DNA from: Brachypodium distachyon | Taxonomy: Eukaryota; Streptophyta; Magnoliopsida; Poales; Poaceae | Length of the DNA stretch: 64,000 nucleotides | Assembly (NCBI RefSeq): GCF_000005505.3 | Contig: NC_016133.3 | Coordinates: 57,005,237 to 57,069,236 of the forward strand | Direction: 5' to 3' | Shown here: positions 44,420-56,398 of the stretch, in pieces | Numbering within the stretch: the stretch's first letter is position 1 | Layout: the number at the start of each line of letters is the position of its first letter | The notes under the pieces: generated by a model | The model's input: only the letters and a program-made list of their open reading frames with translations | Told to the model about the DNA's origin: nothing | The model's database searches: none | Position numbers and translations under genes: made by a program

Positions 44420-47400
44420 TCAATGGGTGGTGGTGGAGCAATTCAAGGCGGCCTTGATTTGCTCGACGGTGGTGCCGATGAGGCTGTTGACGGTGGCGAC
44501 GGACTCCTCGTTGAGCCTGGACGACGGCAGGCTGCTGACGAGGATCTGGAACGCCACGGTGACGAGCGACCCCGAGCCGGGGCCGCCGCTGCCGTCGGGG
44601 AGGATGGTGAACCCCGAGGGAAGCAGCGGGATCGCCGACGGGTCCTCGCCGCTCATCACCACGTTGGCCGCCGGGAGGTCGATCGGCGCGTACACCACCT
44701 GCGACCCCGTCGCGTCCGTGCTGCTCTCCTGCAGGATCAGCATGCTGTTCTGGCTCGCGTTCAGGCCCTGCACATATCGATCCCCCGTCAGACTGCATTA
44801 CTTCGACGCCATTGGGGCATTGGGGGCAAGTTAAACTAGTATGAGATGATGGTTACTCTGAGCAAGGAGATGGAGCTCGCGGCCGGGTGCGAGCCGTTGG
44901 GGATGCGCGACACCTCCTGGACCGGGTTCCCGTGCGACAGCACGTCCCACTGCACGCAAAAGAACACACGATCGAGACATGTCAATTTATCTCCGTTTAC
45001 GTACGTGACAACATGCAGATTAAGGAATTGAAGGAACTAGAGTAGCATAATGGCAGGATTTGAATTGGTTTTGGGACCTGGGATCGTGTGTTCTCGTCGC
45101 GGACGAAGGCGTAGACGCGGTCGCAGGGGACGGGGAGCCAGATGGATGTGGCGGCGCTGAGCACGACGCCGTTGGGCTGCCCCGGGTCCGTGCTCCGGTG
45201 CACCATGACGCGCACCCCGACGTCGTCGCCGCCGCCGCCGCTCGACCCCGGGCCCGAAAGCGTCGTCCACCGGTGCGCCTGCGACGCGCTCAGGCTCCCG
45301 CAGAAGCTGCTCACCATCCGCTCCGACAGCCTCATCATGCTCCTCTTCCCTTCCGCCGTCACTACAATCCCATTCAACATCAAACTCAACTCGATCCAAA
45401 ATGTCATCGCTCATCAAGATCATATATATATGAACGGTATATGAGTTACCTCCGGCGGCGATGTCGCGGTGCGGCATCGAGGCGGCGACGAGACACGCGT
45501 GGCGGTCGCAAGCCCTTTGGAGCGCCGCGAGCCACCGGTGCGCGCCGAATGCCGCGCCGCTGAGGACGAGGTCGCGGTAGAGCGGGTTGATGGGGTTCTT
45601 GTTGTCGCCCTCCGTGGTCTCCATGTGTTCCACCCAGGTGACCTTGGAGTATCCGTTGGACATGTCGGCGATGAGGCATCCGGACGGGAGCTTCCGCGCG
45701 CGGGCTTGCGGTGGCGCGCCGTAGTACCGGGACGCGGCGGCGTGGTCGCGCTGCTGCAGCAGGTCCACGGACACGTCCGCGACCGCCCACAGCCCTTGCT
45801 CGATCTGCCGGCAGTAGCGCAGGAAGCACAGCTCCCGCGTCGGCACCACCGGCGTCATCACGTGCAGCTCCTCCTGCATCTGCCGCCACCGGAAAGTGTA
45901 ATGTAACTCTCTCTCTCGATTCATATCGCCCGGATGATTGATCATGATGCAATGCAGAGGAGCAATAGACTTAGTTTTGCTGATGATCTTACCAGAACCA
46001 AAGACTCGCTCCGGCCGGCCATGCCGCTGACGAGGACGTCCACCGTGCGCGCCTTGGCCACGATGGTGGGGAAGAAGTCCGCCCATTTGCTCTGACACCA
46101 CCACCAACAACAATGGCGCCAGTCCATGAAGATGTCGATCGGAGATTAAAAAAAATGCACGGGGACGAAACTGGGAAGCCGTGCTCACCGAGTCCATGAA
46201 GATGTCGACGAGGGCGTGGGCGGGCAAGAGCACGAGGCAGGAGTCGCGGGAGCCCTCGACGTGCACATCAGGCCCGCGGCTGCCGCCGGGCTTGCCGAAG
46301 ACGGTGTCGTAGGCGTCGACACTGAGCACCTCCCGGCAGCATCCGCCGTTGTCGGCCTTGGCCCAGACGTGGTCGCCGGCCTGCGCGAGCCGGATGAGCT
46401 CGTCCATGGCCCTGGTGGCCATGTCGGCCATCATGGGCCGCTCCATGTCCGAGACGGGTTGGAACGCCGCCGGCATCCCAGACGACGAGCCGCCGCCGCT
46501 GAGGAGGTCCAGGTCCAGCGACGGGCCGCCCATGGCCGCTGCGGCGGCGCCCATGGACAGGTCCAGTGACGACATGGACAAGGACTGCTGCATCGACGAC
46601 GGGAGCTGCGTGATGGGGCGGCCCAGGTACTTGGACGTCAGGCTCGACACCCTGTCAAGCTGCAAGAATCGACGCGCCGATTAGGAAGGAATGCCGATAG
46701 CGGCAGGTAGGTGGAGAGCACAGTACAGACGATGGGCGCGCGGCGGCGGCCATTAAAGGGCATAGGCTAGCTGGCTTGCCTCTTCTTTGAGGTGGGCATT
46801 CTCCATGCGGAGCTTGTGCTCGTCGAAGTAGTCGTCGTTGGTGTGAGGCCCGCCGCAGGTGGGGCAGATGACGTTCTTGAGGGCCTCACGCATGGCGATG
46901 TTCTCGCACCGGATCTTGTCGTTCTCCGCGCGCAGGAAGCAGTTGTCAGCACGCTCGTGCTGCGCCTGAAAAATGAAAGCTTGCATTTGCATCATCCCCT
47001 CCGACGTCAAACCCCAAAAGAAGCAACGCCGAAATTAAATTAATGGCCGCCGTCTCACTCGGCAATTAACAGAAGGGATTTCAAGAATCAAACCCACGAA
47101 AAGAGAATCAGAGTGATGAATGTGGACGTATGTATATACATACCTTCATCTGCGTCCGGCGGTTCTGGAACCAGAACTTGATCTGCCGGGGCTCCAGCCC
47201 CAGCTCCCGGCTCAGATGCATCCTCTGGTTCTCGTCCGGGTGCGGGCACTCCTTGAACGTCCTGCGCACACACAAGAAATCAATCAACTCATCAATCAAA
47301 GCGCCCAAGGAAGAATCAAAGGACTCGTAGCAAGGGGAATCGGAAGAAGCGCGTACGCCTCGAGCTGCTGAATCTGGCGCGGGGTGTGGCGGTGGTATCT

Positions 47401-47469
47401 CTTCTTCCGGCGCTGGGCGACGGCGGCGTCGGAGCCCGCCGCCACGGCCAGGTCGTCGCCGTACTCCAT
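44420..47469 (-). CDS. HDG11-like: Class IV homeodomain-leucine zipper START transcription factor, 9 exons
   Basis: Exons 47469-47357, 47261-47144, 46965-46780, 46659-46189, 46091-45993, 45879-45450, 45361-45078, 44949-44857 and 44767-44420. The total is 2142 nt, 713 residues, about the length of HDG11/HDG12 and rice ROC8/TF1. The homeodomain is at about 20-77 ([18 protein letters not shown] to [13 protein letters not shown]). The zipper-loop-zipper follows, with the CPTC motif at about 111-114. The START domain runs from about 205 to 435 ([20 protein letters not shown], then [10 protein letters not shown] and [18 protein letters not shown]). The C-terminal HD-SAD is at about 480-713, ending [17 protein letters not shown]. 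This family controls epidermal and trichome identity through L1 boxes. Intron 3 has a GC donor (GAG/GCAAGC). I saw no L1 box upstream. HDG11-type grouping is firm; the exact orthologue is not. Confidence 0.93.
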
Positions 47470-50400
47470 CTTTCGCGGCCGCACGGAATTGAGCACCCCG
47501 ATCAGCCGGCCGGCGCCTCGATCTCCAGGAGGAGCACCTTAATTTGGAGCGTATATGGTGAGCGATCGATCCGGGGGAAAGAATCAAGAATGTGGCTTCT
47601 CGCCGCCAGAGAAGACTACCCGATCCAGTATTAAACCGGTGCTACTATCCTACAACTACTACGATGGATCGACGGAAGGCTAGTGCTAGTACCACTTCCT
47701 TACTCCTAGGCGCTATATAGCCGGCCTCGCGAAGCAACAACAACGGGAGCGCGCGCTGGGGTTGCGCTGTAGTAGTCTGTACTGCTGCTACGAGAGCAGT
47801 AATGTAAGCTCTGGTCCTGGCGAAGCAGAAGCAGTAAACATACAGCTCAGGGAAGAGGACGAGGTCGAGTGGCTTATTAAGCCAGAGGAGAAGAAATCAA
47901 ATGAAAATCAGCGTCGTCTCTTCTTTTCCTCGCTAAACTTCTCGGATTCAGGATCCAGGACCCCCATTGCTCATCTCTCTCCTTAACTCCCGAGACCTCG
48001 CGCTCTTGGATTTGCGTACGTTGGCCCGTTGTATGTATGTGTACGAGTACTGGGAGGAGTACGTACAGTACACTGTGGTGGTAGCTAGGAGGAGGAGCAA
48101 TAACCGATGCGAATTAAGAGCCGGAGTATTTAAAAACCCGGGGCCCTGCCTGCGAGTGCTCGGCTCGCTTCGAGGCCTCTCTCTCCTTTCTTTCTTCCGG
48201 CCGTCCGTCGCAAGCCCCCCTCTGTCACTCTCTCGGGCTTGGGTGGGAACAGCTGGAGCCATTTATGGCCCGGCCCAAACGGGTCGGGTCTGTTGACTTT
48301 CTCTGCCCCAACCCTCCACCCGCTCTACACTGCACGCCGCTGCACTCTACTCTCTACTACTCCCACTGTTCCCTGTTCCTTTCCTGTACACTATGCTAAT
48401 CCCATTCTTGATGCGGTTTGGAACCAAACAATGACTGTTCATATTGACGTGTATTTGCAGTAAGGAGGAAAAAAACAGCATGATAACTGATACATTTTGC
48501 ACGTGTATTTGCAGGAACGGGGAAAAAGAAAAAGAAATCATCGTCTAGCTTATCCGGCCATGACAAGGCTCCGCTTGCCTTTGGAGTTTGGGGTAATTAA
48601 CGGGCCGGATCCTGGCACCCAAGAGGAGCCGGTGGATGGAGACCGGAGCCTGAAAAGGACATAGCCCGAGACATTAAATTGTCGCTGCATCCCAAATGCG
48701 ATAATGGCATCGGGATCCAGAACCAAAAGATTGAACTCATCACTTCCTTCTGTGGAGGTTTTTGGAAAGATCGATCTCATCGTCTCTCTCTCTCACACAC
48801 ACGGCAGCAGAGCAAAAGCGGACCGGCGTGTTGGCATTTCTATGCATGGGAGTTTTGATTTGGATGCGCCAGCCGTGATTAAAAAACGTGAGCTCGCGAA
48901 ATCCAGGTGCTTCCGAACCTAAGATTCCGTGATCTCGGGCTCTAGGATCGTAAAACTTTTGGGCGCACGCACGATGGGCTTGTCCAGTTGTTTTTATCAT
49001 TCGTGGTCAGCTCCATCTGGTACTAGTCCATTGACTATATTACTCCATATTTCTTCTTGGACGTTGATTTGCTTACAAGTTTTGCTCCCCATCGGGAGGC
49101 GTGTTTGGTTGACACTCTATCCCCCCTTGATTTTATAACATCTGGTGGTGTATCTAACTGGAAGTGCACACTCACACTCATACTAGTAGTACTAGCAGTC
49201 ATCTAAAACTGGAGCAGTACATCAAAGGGGGTAACGCCGATGTGATGTGAGGAAACATTGACCTTGTACTGGCATAAATAGTTCCTAGTACGTCATGACT
49301 AGATGTCTAGACCCAGTCACTTGATTGATTTATCTTCCCTAAAAATGTTGCTAGTACATGGAATTATTCTGATGAACTTTTCCATCTCCGAGGCATGTAC
49401 ACCACAGATGAAAGCCCAAATGGGTCGATATGAGTGTGACTGAACTCATGACTCCTACCAAAATACTGCAAGAAGCAAAAGTTCTCGTTTTAAAGAACTG
49501 CAACGGTACTCTTGACCTGACGAGCGAGATTTAATTTTGAGAACAGCGAAACCATGTTGATTTATTTTGGTGATAAAGACAACCAAATGCTGGTTGTTGT
49601 TGTTGTTGTTAACTTTGTTATGATTGTGATGGCCCCTTGAGAGGTGATGTTGTACAGCTATTTTCCAGGTTCCCATTTACTCCACACGATTCATTGCTTG
49701 GCACACTCTTCATTATTTCCCTCTTAAATGTTGATATCCTGTGCACGTCAATTGAATTCATTCGGCCGAGTTCTAGGTGGATGGACGTATTTATCACGGA
49801 GTAATAATCTCTCCTGCAACCGCGCAACAATGATGAACATGTTGGCATCTTATCTTACGCGTCAAAGAAGACCTGTACCAGCACTAGACACTCATTATTT
49901 GAGCAGGAAAGAGGAGTTGATATAGTTAATCTGATTTAGACTTATTTGGAGTTGCACAATAATATTTGCCTACACGTTGCTCTTGTCCTTATCACCACGA
50001 ATGAAAGGTGCGCCTATCTATGGACTAAATGGAGTACTTCTTAACTTAACTATATTAAAGAGCGTTGCACAAGATTAACATCGGTCGCCATCGATCAATG
50101 AAGAGATTTGCTGCCATTTCGAGGGTGGCATTTGCGGCTCCCGAATCTGCACACAATTAACAACGGGGCAGGTGCATGCAGCAGCCAGGCGCAGGTTGAT
50201 GTTGAGGAGGAGTTGACGGTGGTGGTGGAGCCAGTGAAATTTACCATTTCCAGTTTGCCCATGCCCCCGCCCTGCCCGTCTGTCCCCTGGCTAGCATGCA
50301 GCTTGTGATGTGACAATTGAGAAACGTGACATCTCCAAGTCGTCACGATGGTACGCGTACATTATATCTCAGCCCGAGAAAATCCCGTCTTCTCTGGCAG

Positions 50401-52252
50401 TCGGAACAACTGCACGTTCTTAAATCATCCAACTTACTCTCATGGTGCCAAGGATAAGTTTTTTTTTTTAACATCGGATCAGTTAATTAGCGTTGCTCGG
50501 TCAAAGCTGGACGGAGGTCTACGGACGTACGTACGCAGCAAAAGCATGTCTGTACGTACTCGACGGTGGTACACGATGGCACATAAAGACGGTGGACGGG
50601 GTGCCTCCCATGATCCCATCAGGTGCGTCTCCATGGACATCGTCGACCAGACCCCAGACGAGCTAGGATGAATACGGTAATTCGGTATTCCGGAGAACTC
50701 AAGAAGATGCTCGTCAGCATGTGTGCAAGGTCGATGCTGGAAATGGAACGTAGTGCAGGTACCATACCAGTACACCGCATTTACGAGATGCCATGTTTTT
50801 TTTTTCCTTCTGTATTTATTTTATTTATTATCATTAGGGTGCTCGTGGTAGGCGGAATTGGGCCGAGGATTGGGTTATCGGAGTAGACTGAGCGGAATGG
50901 ACGCGTGGTTTGCGTTTGCTTCGATGTGCCACGCTTCTCGGCCTAGTTACCTTTCTTCTCCCCACTTGGGCTGCTATTCCTCGTAGGATCGCTGACCCCG
51001 GGTGACCCATGTCACCAAGTCACCAACGGTTCGGCCGTATTTGGGCCTGGGCTGCCTTTTTTCCTTATTGGCCCGGTTCACAGCAACCTTTGTTTCTTTT
51101 TCTTTTCTCTTTTTCTACACATTTTTTTCCCCTCATGGGGATCTTTCTTAGTACCAATTACATGGTAGACGCACACCATCACATAAAGACGCTCACCCAA
51201 TGTCTACAGAAGACCGCAGCCACGGAGTGACTTGAGACTGACAAAGTCGCCACTTGCATGTCATTGTCGATGGTCGGTACATTGCCTTTGAAATTACAAT
51301 CCGCCTTAGTTTGATCCCTGATGGTTCGAGACTACAACCACCGCTCCAACTATCTAACGTTTTACTACCCATCGTTCAAACATGTTTCCTTTGGTTTTAC
51401 TTAAAAGTTAGCAAAACTGTATTTTTTTTCATGGGTACAAAAGCATATAGGATCTATTTGAAAATGACCATTGGACGAAATTCATGAGAAGTGTTCGAGA
51501 TACAATTTTTTACACTGTGCAAAGCTACCAACTAGAGTCTAGCGTTACAATTGCAAAATATTCAGGAGTAGTAGTATATAATAACCACAATAATGATTCT
51601 AATTTCAGCTAGCGGATAACTAAGATTCGTCATCGTTCATAATTTTCTTCTTCGAAAACACCCCTAGATAAGCTATAGTCTCGTGTCAATCAAAGTTTAC
51701 ACCCTGCTAGCTGCTTCCTTTCGAACGTGTTTCCAAGCTCTCTAAATTCTGAAGAACACCTTCTGTCAGCCGGGGCGATCACCTGCCGGATATACACCGC
51801 TAGTATTTGGCACGAGAAGCATGCAGCCATGACACAAGCTAACTTTGTCTCTACATATATGCAGCCCCGGCTCGAAGAACGCGTACCCCGGAAGCAATTA
51901 GCTAGCTACCCCGCACGAAGCCGGTGCAGTGCAGCCCCTGCGAAGTGGTTGTTGTTGGATCCATCATCATCTATGCATATACGGTCGAAGAAGAAGAAGC
52001 ACCACCACGGCAAGAAACGGAAAAAAGGAAGCGTTTGCTCTGTATCACTGTATGTCACCGGCGCCGGTGGACGCCAAACGCATGCAGCTGTTTTACGGTT
52101 CTGATCCTGGCGCTTTGTGCCTCGTGAACGCGCTCGCTCGCTGGGTCCAAATTTGTGCTCGCGTTTTAACTCTTCCAATTAATCTCTGTTTATTGGCATT
52201 ATTTGCTTCCAAGGAATGGCTGGCCTGAGCTCAGCGAGCTGCTGGCCTGCGC
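47470..52252. other. Intergenic region: HD-ZIP upstream DNA and unassigned sequence
   Basis: 47470-48140 likely holds the HD-ZIP 5' UTR and promoter (a TTTAAATA-like box near 48130 on the minus strand). 48440-48530 has a short imperfect duplication around ACGTGTATTTGCAG. The frames at 48550-48780 (minus) and 51727-52104 (plus) show no family features. No gene is called. Confidence 0.45.
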
Positions 52253-52260
52253 TATAAATA
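52253..52260 (+). promoter_or_regulatory. TATA box of the repeat-protein gene
   Basis: TATAAATA lies 145-152 bases upstream of the ATG at 52405. This implies a start site near 52285-52290 and a 5' UTR of about 115 bases. Confidence 0.6.
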
Positions 52261-52404
52261 CGGGTACCTTGAACCAGAGATGGATCATCTCAGAGTCATC
52301 ATCCTCATAGCAGCCAGATAAGGAAGGATCGAGTAAGAGAGCTGTACCTTGTGGAGTGTAGTGCTAGATAGCCAGAGAACGGGGTGAGGTTAGGTCGATC
52401 GAGG

Positions 52405-53061
52405 ATGTCGGCGGCGGCGGCGGGCGGCGGCAGCAGGAAGCAGCACATCGTGGCCGTGATCCACCGGAGCAGCAGCAAGCAAGTCGCCCCAGCCTCCGCC
52501 TCCGCCGGCGCCGGAGACGACGACGAGGGCGTCCGCCGCCGCGTTCGCGTGTGCGCGGAGTTCGCACCGGCCAGGTACCCGTTCAAGTTTAGGAAGCACA
52601 CGTGCTCCAGGTGCGGGGCGGCCCGGGCGGACCACAAGGCCAGGCCCAAGCCCAAGCCCACGGCGGAGGCCGGCGGAAGCACGGCGGAGATCAGGGAGGA
52701 GGACCTGCCGCCGCGCAAGAGGCTCCTTCTCAGGTTCCAGCGGTGCCAAGCCCTCGCCGCCGCTTCCGTGGCCAAGGAGAAGGAGAAAGCCCTCGCCGCC
52801 GCTTCCGCGGCCAAGGAGAAGGAGAAAGCCCTCGCTGATGCAGCAGCCGCGGCGGAGAAGGCGAGAGAGAAGGAGAAGGAGAAAGCCCTCACTGATGCAG
52901 GAGCCGCGGCGGCGGCGAAGGCCGCTGCGAAGGAGATGGAGATGGAGATGGGGGAGGAGCTGGAGGAAGGGGAGATCGCGTGGACGCCCGAGGCGGCGAT
53001 CACCAGCAAGGGGAAGAGAACCCCGAGGAGGGGCTGGGCAACGAGGCGGCGATTAGATTAG
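52405..53061 (+). CDS. Uncharacterised Ala/Lys/Glu-repeat protein, 218 residues
   Basis: Single exon, GC-rich, with a good upstream TATA box. I do not recognise the family. The N-terminal third is basic and Ser/Ala-rich (RKQHIVAVIHRSSSKQ). A Cys-containing part follows (residue 50, and a CSRC pair at 67-70 in FRKHTCSRCGAARADH), which could bind a metal. Then comes RKRLLLRFQRC and a repeat region. Two near-identical 13-residue units ending KEKEK lie at 116-128 and 129-141, followed by a longer 19-residue unit (142-160) and a partial one, predicted helical or coiled coil. The C-terminus is acidic, then basic (EELEEGEIAWTPEAA, then TPRRGWATRRRLD). The ATG at 52405 is the first in frame. It is likely nuclear or RNA-associated by composition only. 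Confidence 0.6.
   Translation: MSAAAAGGGSRKQHIVAVIHRSSSKQVAPASASAGAGDDDEGVRRRVRVCAEFAPARYPFKFRKHTCSRCGAARADHKARPKPKPTAEAGGSTAEIREEDLPPRKRLLLRFQRCQALAAASVAKEKEKALAAASAAKEKEKALADAAAAAEKAREKEKEKALTDAGAAAAAKAAAKEMEMEMGEELEEGEIAWTPEAAITSKGKRTPRRGWATRRRLD
52750..52884 (+). repeat. In-frame tandem repeat in the 218-residue ORF
   Basis: Units 52750-52788 and 52789-52827 are 39 bp each with a single mismatch (GTGGCC against GCGGCC). A 57-bp variant follows at 52828-52884. All lengths are multiples of three, so copy-number change keeps frame. Confidence 0.9.
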
Positions 53062-53063
53062 GC

Positions 53064-53128
53064 TAGTGTACTGTCGGCCCGGCCGCTTTCGGCCTAGTAG
53101 TGTACTGCCGGCTCGGCCTCTTTCGGCC
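53064..53128 (+). repeat. Duplicated 31-bp motif in the 3' UTR
   Basis: 53064-53094 and 53098-53128 share TAGTGTACTG, CGGC and CTTTCGGCC, and differ at a few positions. They start three bases after the stop codon of the repeat-protein gene. Confidence 0.8.
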
Positions 53129-54060
53129 CAAGCCCAACAACTCACCTTGTATAAGGTCTCAAATGTAGTGCTGCTCATGTTCAACAAATTGATTCGATTC
53201 GGTTCGATGCTTCCCTATCCAGAGGCTCAAACCAGAACTGTGCTCAAACGTATCCCTTGTCGTGATTGGTTTCCTAGCTTTCGTAGCAACGCATTAACAA
53301 CGATTAATGCATTTCCAGGCGAATGCGTTTGTGCCCAAATCTGGGTTTGACTGACTCCAGGAGTTAAACTGGGAGCCATAGAGAACACGAACTAACTGAA
53401 ATTTCGCCAGCGAACCCCTCATATGATGCCAGGCAAACTCGGTCAGAGTTGCAGACTTTTTTTTAATGAAACAAAGTTTCCAACATTGAACTTCGCAAAC
53501 ATTGGCCGCCATGAAAGTATTAAACGAAACAGCCTGAAGCCTGAATAAATCACAATGACACAGGCCGCCGGAACCCACTGCAAGCAGCCCAAGCTAGAAA
53601 CGCAACGCATGGATAGAAGAAGAACCGCAGCCATGTTGCATTTCCTTGACTGACCAGTGTATTGTCACTGTTTAGTCGCCTTCCTGCACAATATTTGGCA
53701 CAACCATTAGCTGGGATAAAAGATCCATGTGCAGTCTATGGAATCTGTTAAGAGAACTTGAACGGTAGCAAATTACGCAGAGTCCTACTCCCTCCATTCC
53801 ATAAAGGAGAGAGTACATGTTAATATGTTACAGGGTTATAGCAGATTGTACCAGCTAATTCAAGCTTTATGCAAAGCAAAAAAAAGGGGCAACACAACTA
53901 ATTCAAAACAATCTGGCGAGTACCAACATATTAGTGGCACATTGGTCATTCTTTTTTCGTTATTGTTGAGGAAAAGCCATATAGGCTACTTTATTGATTG
54001 GAACATAATGGTTAGATCATTGGCAGGTCATTCAGCAAACTTGCAAGGTAAGCAGTGAAT
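53129..54060. other. 3' flanks of two convergent genes
   Basis: No separate gene is seen. It contains the possible alternative last exon of the acetyltransferase gene (about 53661-53676 on the minus strand, reading EGD then stop) and a CTCCCTCC-type MITE end near 53790. Confidence 0.4.
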
Positions 54061-56398
54061 TTAAGCGGTACTGAACATGCTACAGACCTCCAATTTGGAC
54101 TTAGCTTCAGATTCAAATGTCTTGCACAAAATCTCATAGCTTTTACTAATTCCGATCTGTAAAAATGAGAGGGTCAACATAAATAGCCTGTGTTTATTCA
54201 GTCAAAAAAAAAGATTGTGTTTATGAAACTAGTTTATGAGTGGATTCATACCAGTGGATCCACTCGTGAAGGCGAGGTACTGGATATCACATATCTGTGA
54301 GAGAAAATAAGATTCATATATTGCAATCAGAGTGTAACAGGCACTATAATATGAACCAACAACCAATAGGTGATACATTCAGTGCACTCTAAATAAGCTG
54401 CTGACACAAAATTCAAGTTTAAAACTTTACCGTAAATTGTTGTAGAAAGCCATAGCAGCAGTATTAGATTTTTGAACCGTCAGCACCACAGCTCCCATTT
54501 GGCTCTGCACACAATCAAAATGTTATAATCATTCAAGCCAAGATTTCAGCAGAATAGCAATTGGCAAAAAGCACGCATAAACCAGAAGAAAGAAGGAGAA
54601 CACCACGACAGTTGATGTCTTAACATAATATTCAGCAGAACAGAATAATAAACTACTAGGCATTTAAGCAAATGAATTCACCTTGCAAGCTATAAGTTCA
54701 ATCAACTGCATTAGAAACTTCCCCAAGCCCTTCCCATGGAACGAAGGATCCAATTGTAGCTCATACACATAAACAACAGGCACATCCTCTTCCACAACAA
54801 ATCTGTAATGTACAAAACCAAGCAAGTGACCTCCATTACGTGCTGCCCCTACATCTTGCTTCATGGAGTTTTTGGCAACATGGTCAGTTGTATATTGCCA
54901 GACAAAAATATATCGTGCATCCGGGGCAACCATTTCCCGGTATTTAATTTTCTCTTCTGAAGGCCATTCAGATCCATAAGGTCCCTCCATGTTAACCTAA
55001 ATTATTATTTACCAGCGTTACACTCAAAATAATTATGGGGAACATGTAAAAGGTACATATGCAAACATCGTGTAGCACTAGAAGCAGGTAAACATGTGAC
55101 CTTGAGAAGATTCTGGATGTACTTCCTTGTTGGTAATGAAAGCCGATTGCCATGTCCAGACTCCAAGTAGACCGAAATACCTAAATACCAACAAAATGAG
55201 CTTGATATGATAATACTTATCCCACGAAAGATACAGAATGACTCCAATGTAAACTGTGCTAAATTGGAGTAGCTAAGGCCTATGTCACACTCAGAATTTA
55301 TTTATTCACATCGCTAAGCTAAATTTAGGAAGCGTATTAGGTTCATCAGAACGAAACGTCATAGTCCTACCATAGTATTTTTTTTTCACCAGAAAGAGAA
55401 TTTAGGTTACCGCTTCTCTCATATTTATGAAAATCCGGAAATTGTGCTAGATGATCCTTCACAGCTACAGCTTTCCTTATAAGTTCATCAATCGCCTTCT
55501 TCTTCCCCAATATCTAGCCAAAATCATGAAATTATCTGCATGAGCCCTCTCTCGATATACTTAGACAACTCTATTAGACCAAGCTGATTAAGGATATGAT
55601 TATTGCTATCTAGAAAACCTGGTTGAGGGCATGATTGTTGTTACATAAAACAAAGCTGACCAAAGAGTCAAGTGTTCCCTGTGCTTAATAAAAGAAGAGA
55701 GAACTACAGAACCCTGAAAGCTAAAAAAAGAAGCAAATGTTGCAAAAATGTTTACAACCACTACAGGCTGACAATTTCAGACTATTTACAACCTGTGCAA
55801 GAACACATGTTCTTACAAACGCATCGTTATGACTTATGATATTTATTCTTTACCAACCGTCAAACATTTTTTCAATTTACAACTCGTAACATAGGTGAAT
55901 GTGGACATACGGAAGTTCTATCAGTTAACAGTCAAACAAAATCTTCCCACGGACCCATTTATTATCTTCTAATTTATATCCAGAACCTTGTACTCTCTCC
56001 GTCCAATATTATTTGCCTCAAATTTGTTAAAATATGAATATATCCATGTCTAAAAATCGTATAGATACATGTAATATTTCGACCACTAATATTGGACGGA
56101 GGGAGTACGAGGTTCCAGAACCTTATACGGAGTATGAGGTTCCAGATATAGTTAATCTGGGGTTACCCGCTGCCGATGGCCAACTTTTTACCTGTAGATT
56201 AACTATATTGTCGCCAAAACACAGGGATAACGCCAGAAGAAACTGGCCATCGGCAGCGGAAAAGGGCTGGGCAAATACCACCCCAATCAGGCAGAAGAAG
56301 AAGGGAAGGAGAGAAATATGGGGCAGTACCTCCTTCCTACTCGACCTCCTCTCCACGCCGCCGCTGCTCCGGGGCCTCTTGTTCTCCGCCGTCGCCAT
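54061..56398 (-). CDS. NAA40: N-alpha-acetyltransferase 40 (NatD)-like, 7 exons
   Basis: Exons 56398-56330, 55513-55411, 55180-55101, 54996-54682, 54504-54431, 54294-54252 and 54156-54061 give 259 residues. NatD enzymes transfer an acetyl group to the N-terminal Ser of histones H4 and H2A. Visible features: basic N-terminus (MATAENKRPRSSGG); the substrate-pocket region YGSEWPSEEKIKYREM; WQYTT and HLLGFVHYRF; then the GNAT core VVYVYELQLDPSFHGKGLGKFLMQLIELIA with the acetyl-CoA loop (HGKGLGKF). After it come VVLTVQKSNTAAMAFYNNLRY and SKSYEILCKTF. The stop is ambiguous: read-through of the last exon ends VCSMFSTA at 54061, while a donor at 54088 could splice to a tiny exon near 53676 ending EEGD. 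The next gene on this strand is SPT5. A Stowaway MITE sits in intron 1. Confidence 0.82.
55993..56105. mobile_element. Stowaway MITE (113 bp) in NAA40 intron 1
   Basis: Left CTCTCTCCGTCCAATATT and right AATATTGGACGGAGGGAG, with TA flanks. The interior GATACATGTAATATTTCGACC is shared with the copy at 14192. Confidence 0.88.

Noticed and set aside
45037..46665. 542-residue minus-strand open frame read as one protein
   Set aside because: It reads straight through introns of the HD-ZIP IV gene; the spliced exons give the family sequence while the intron parts do not.
48550..48780. Minus-strand 76-residue frame as a gene
   Set aside because: No start context, no conserved motif and no flanking exons.
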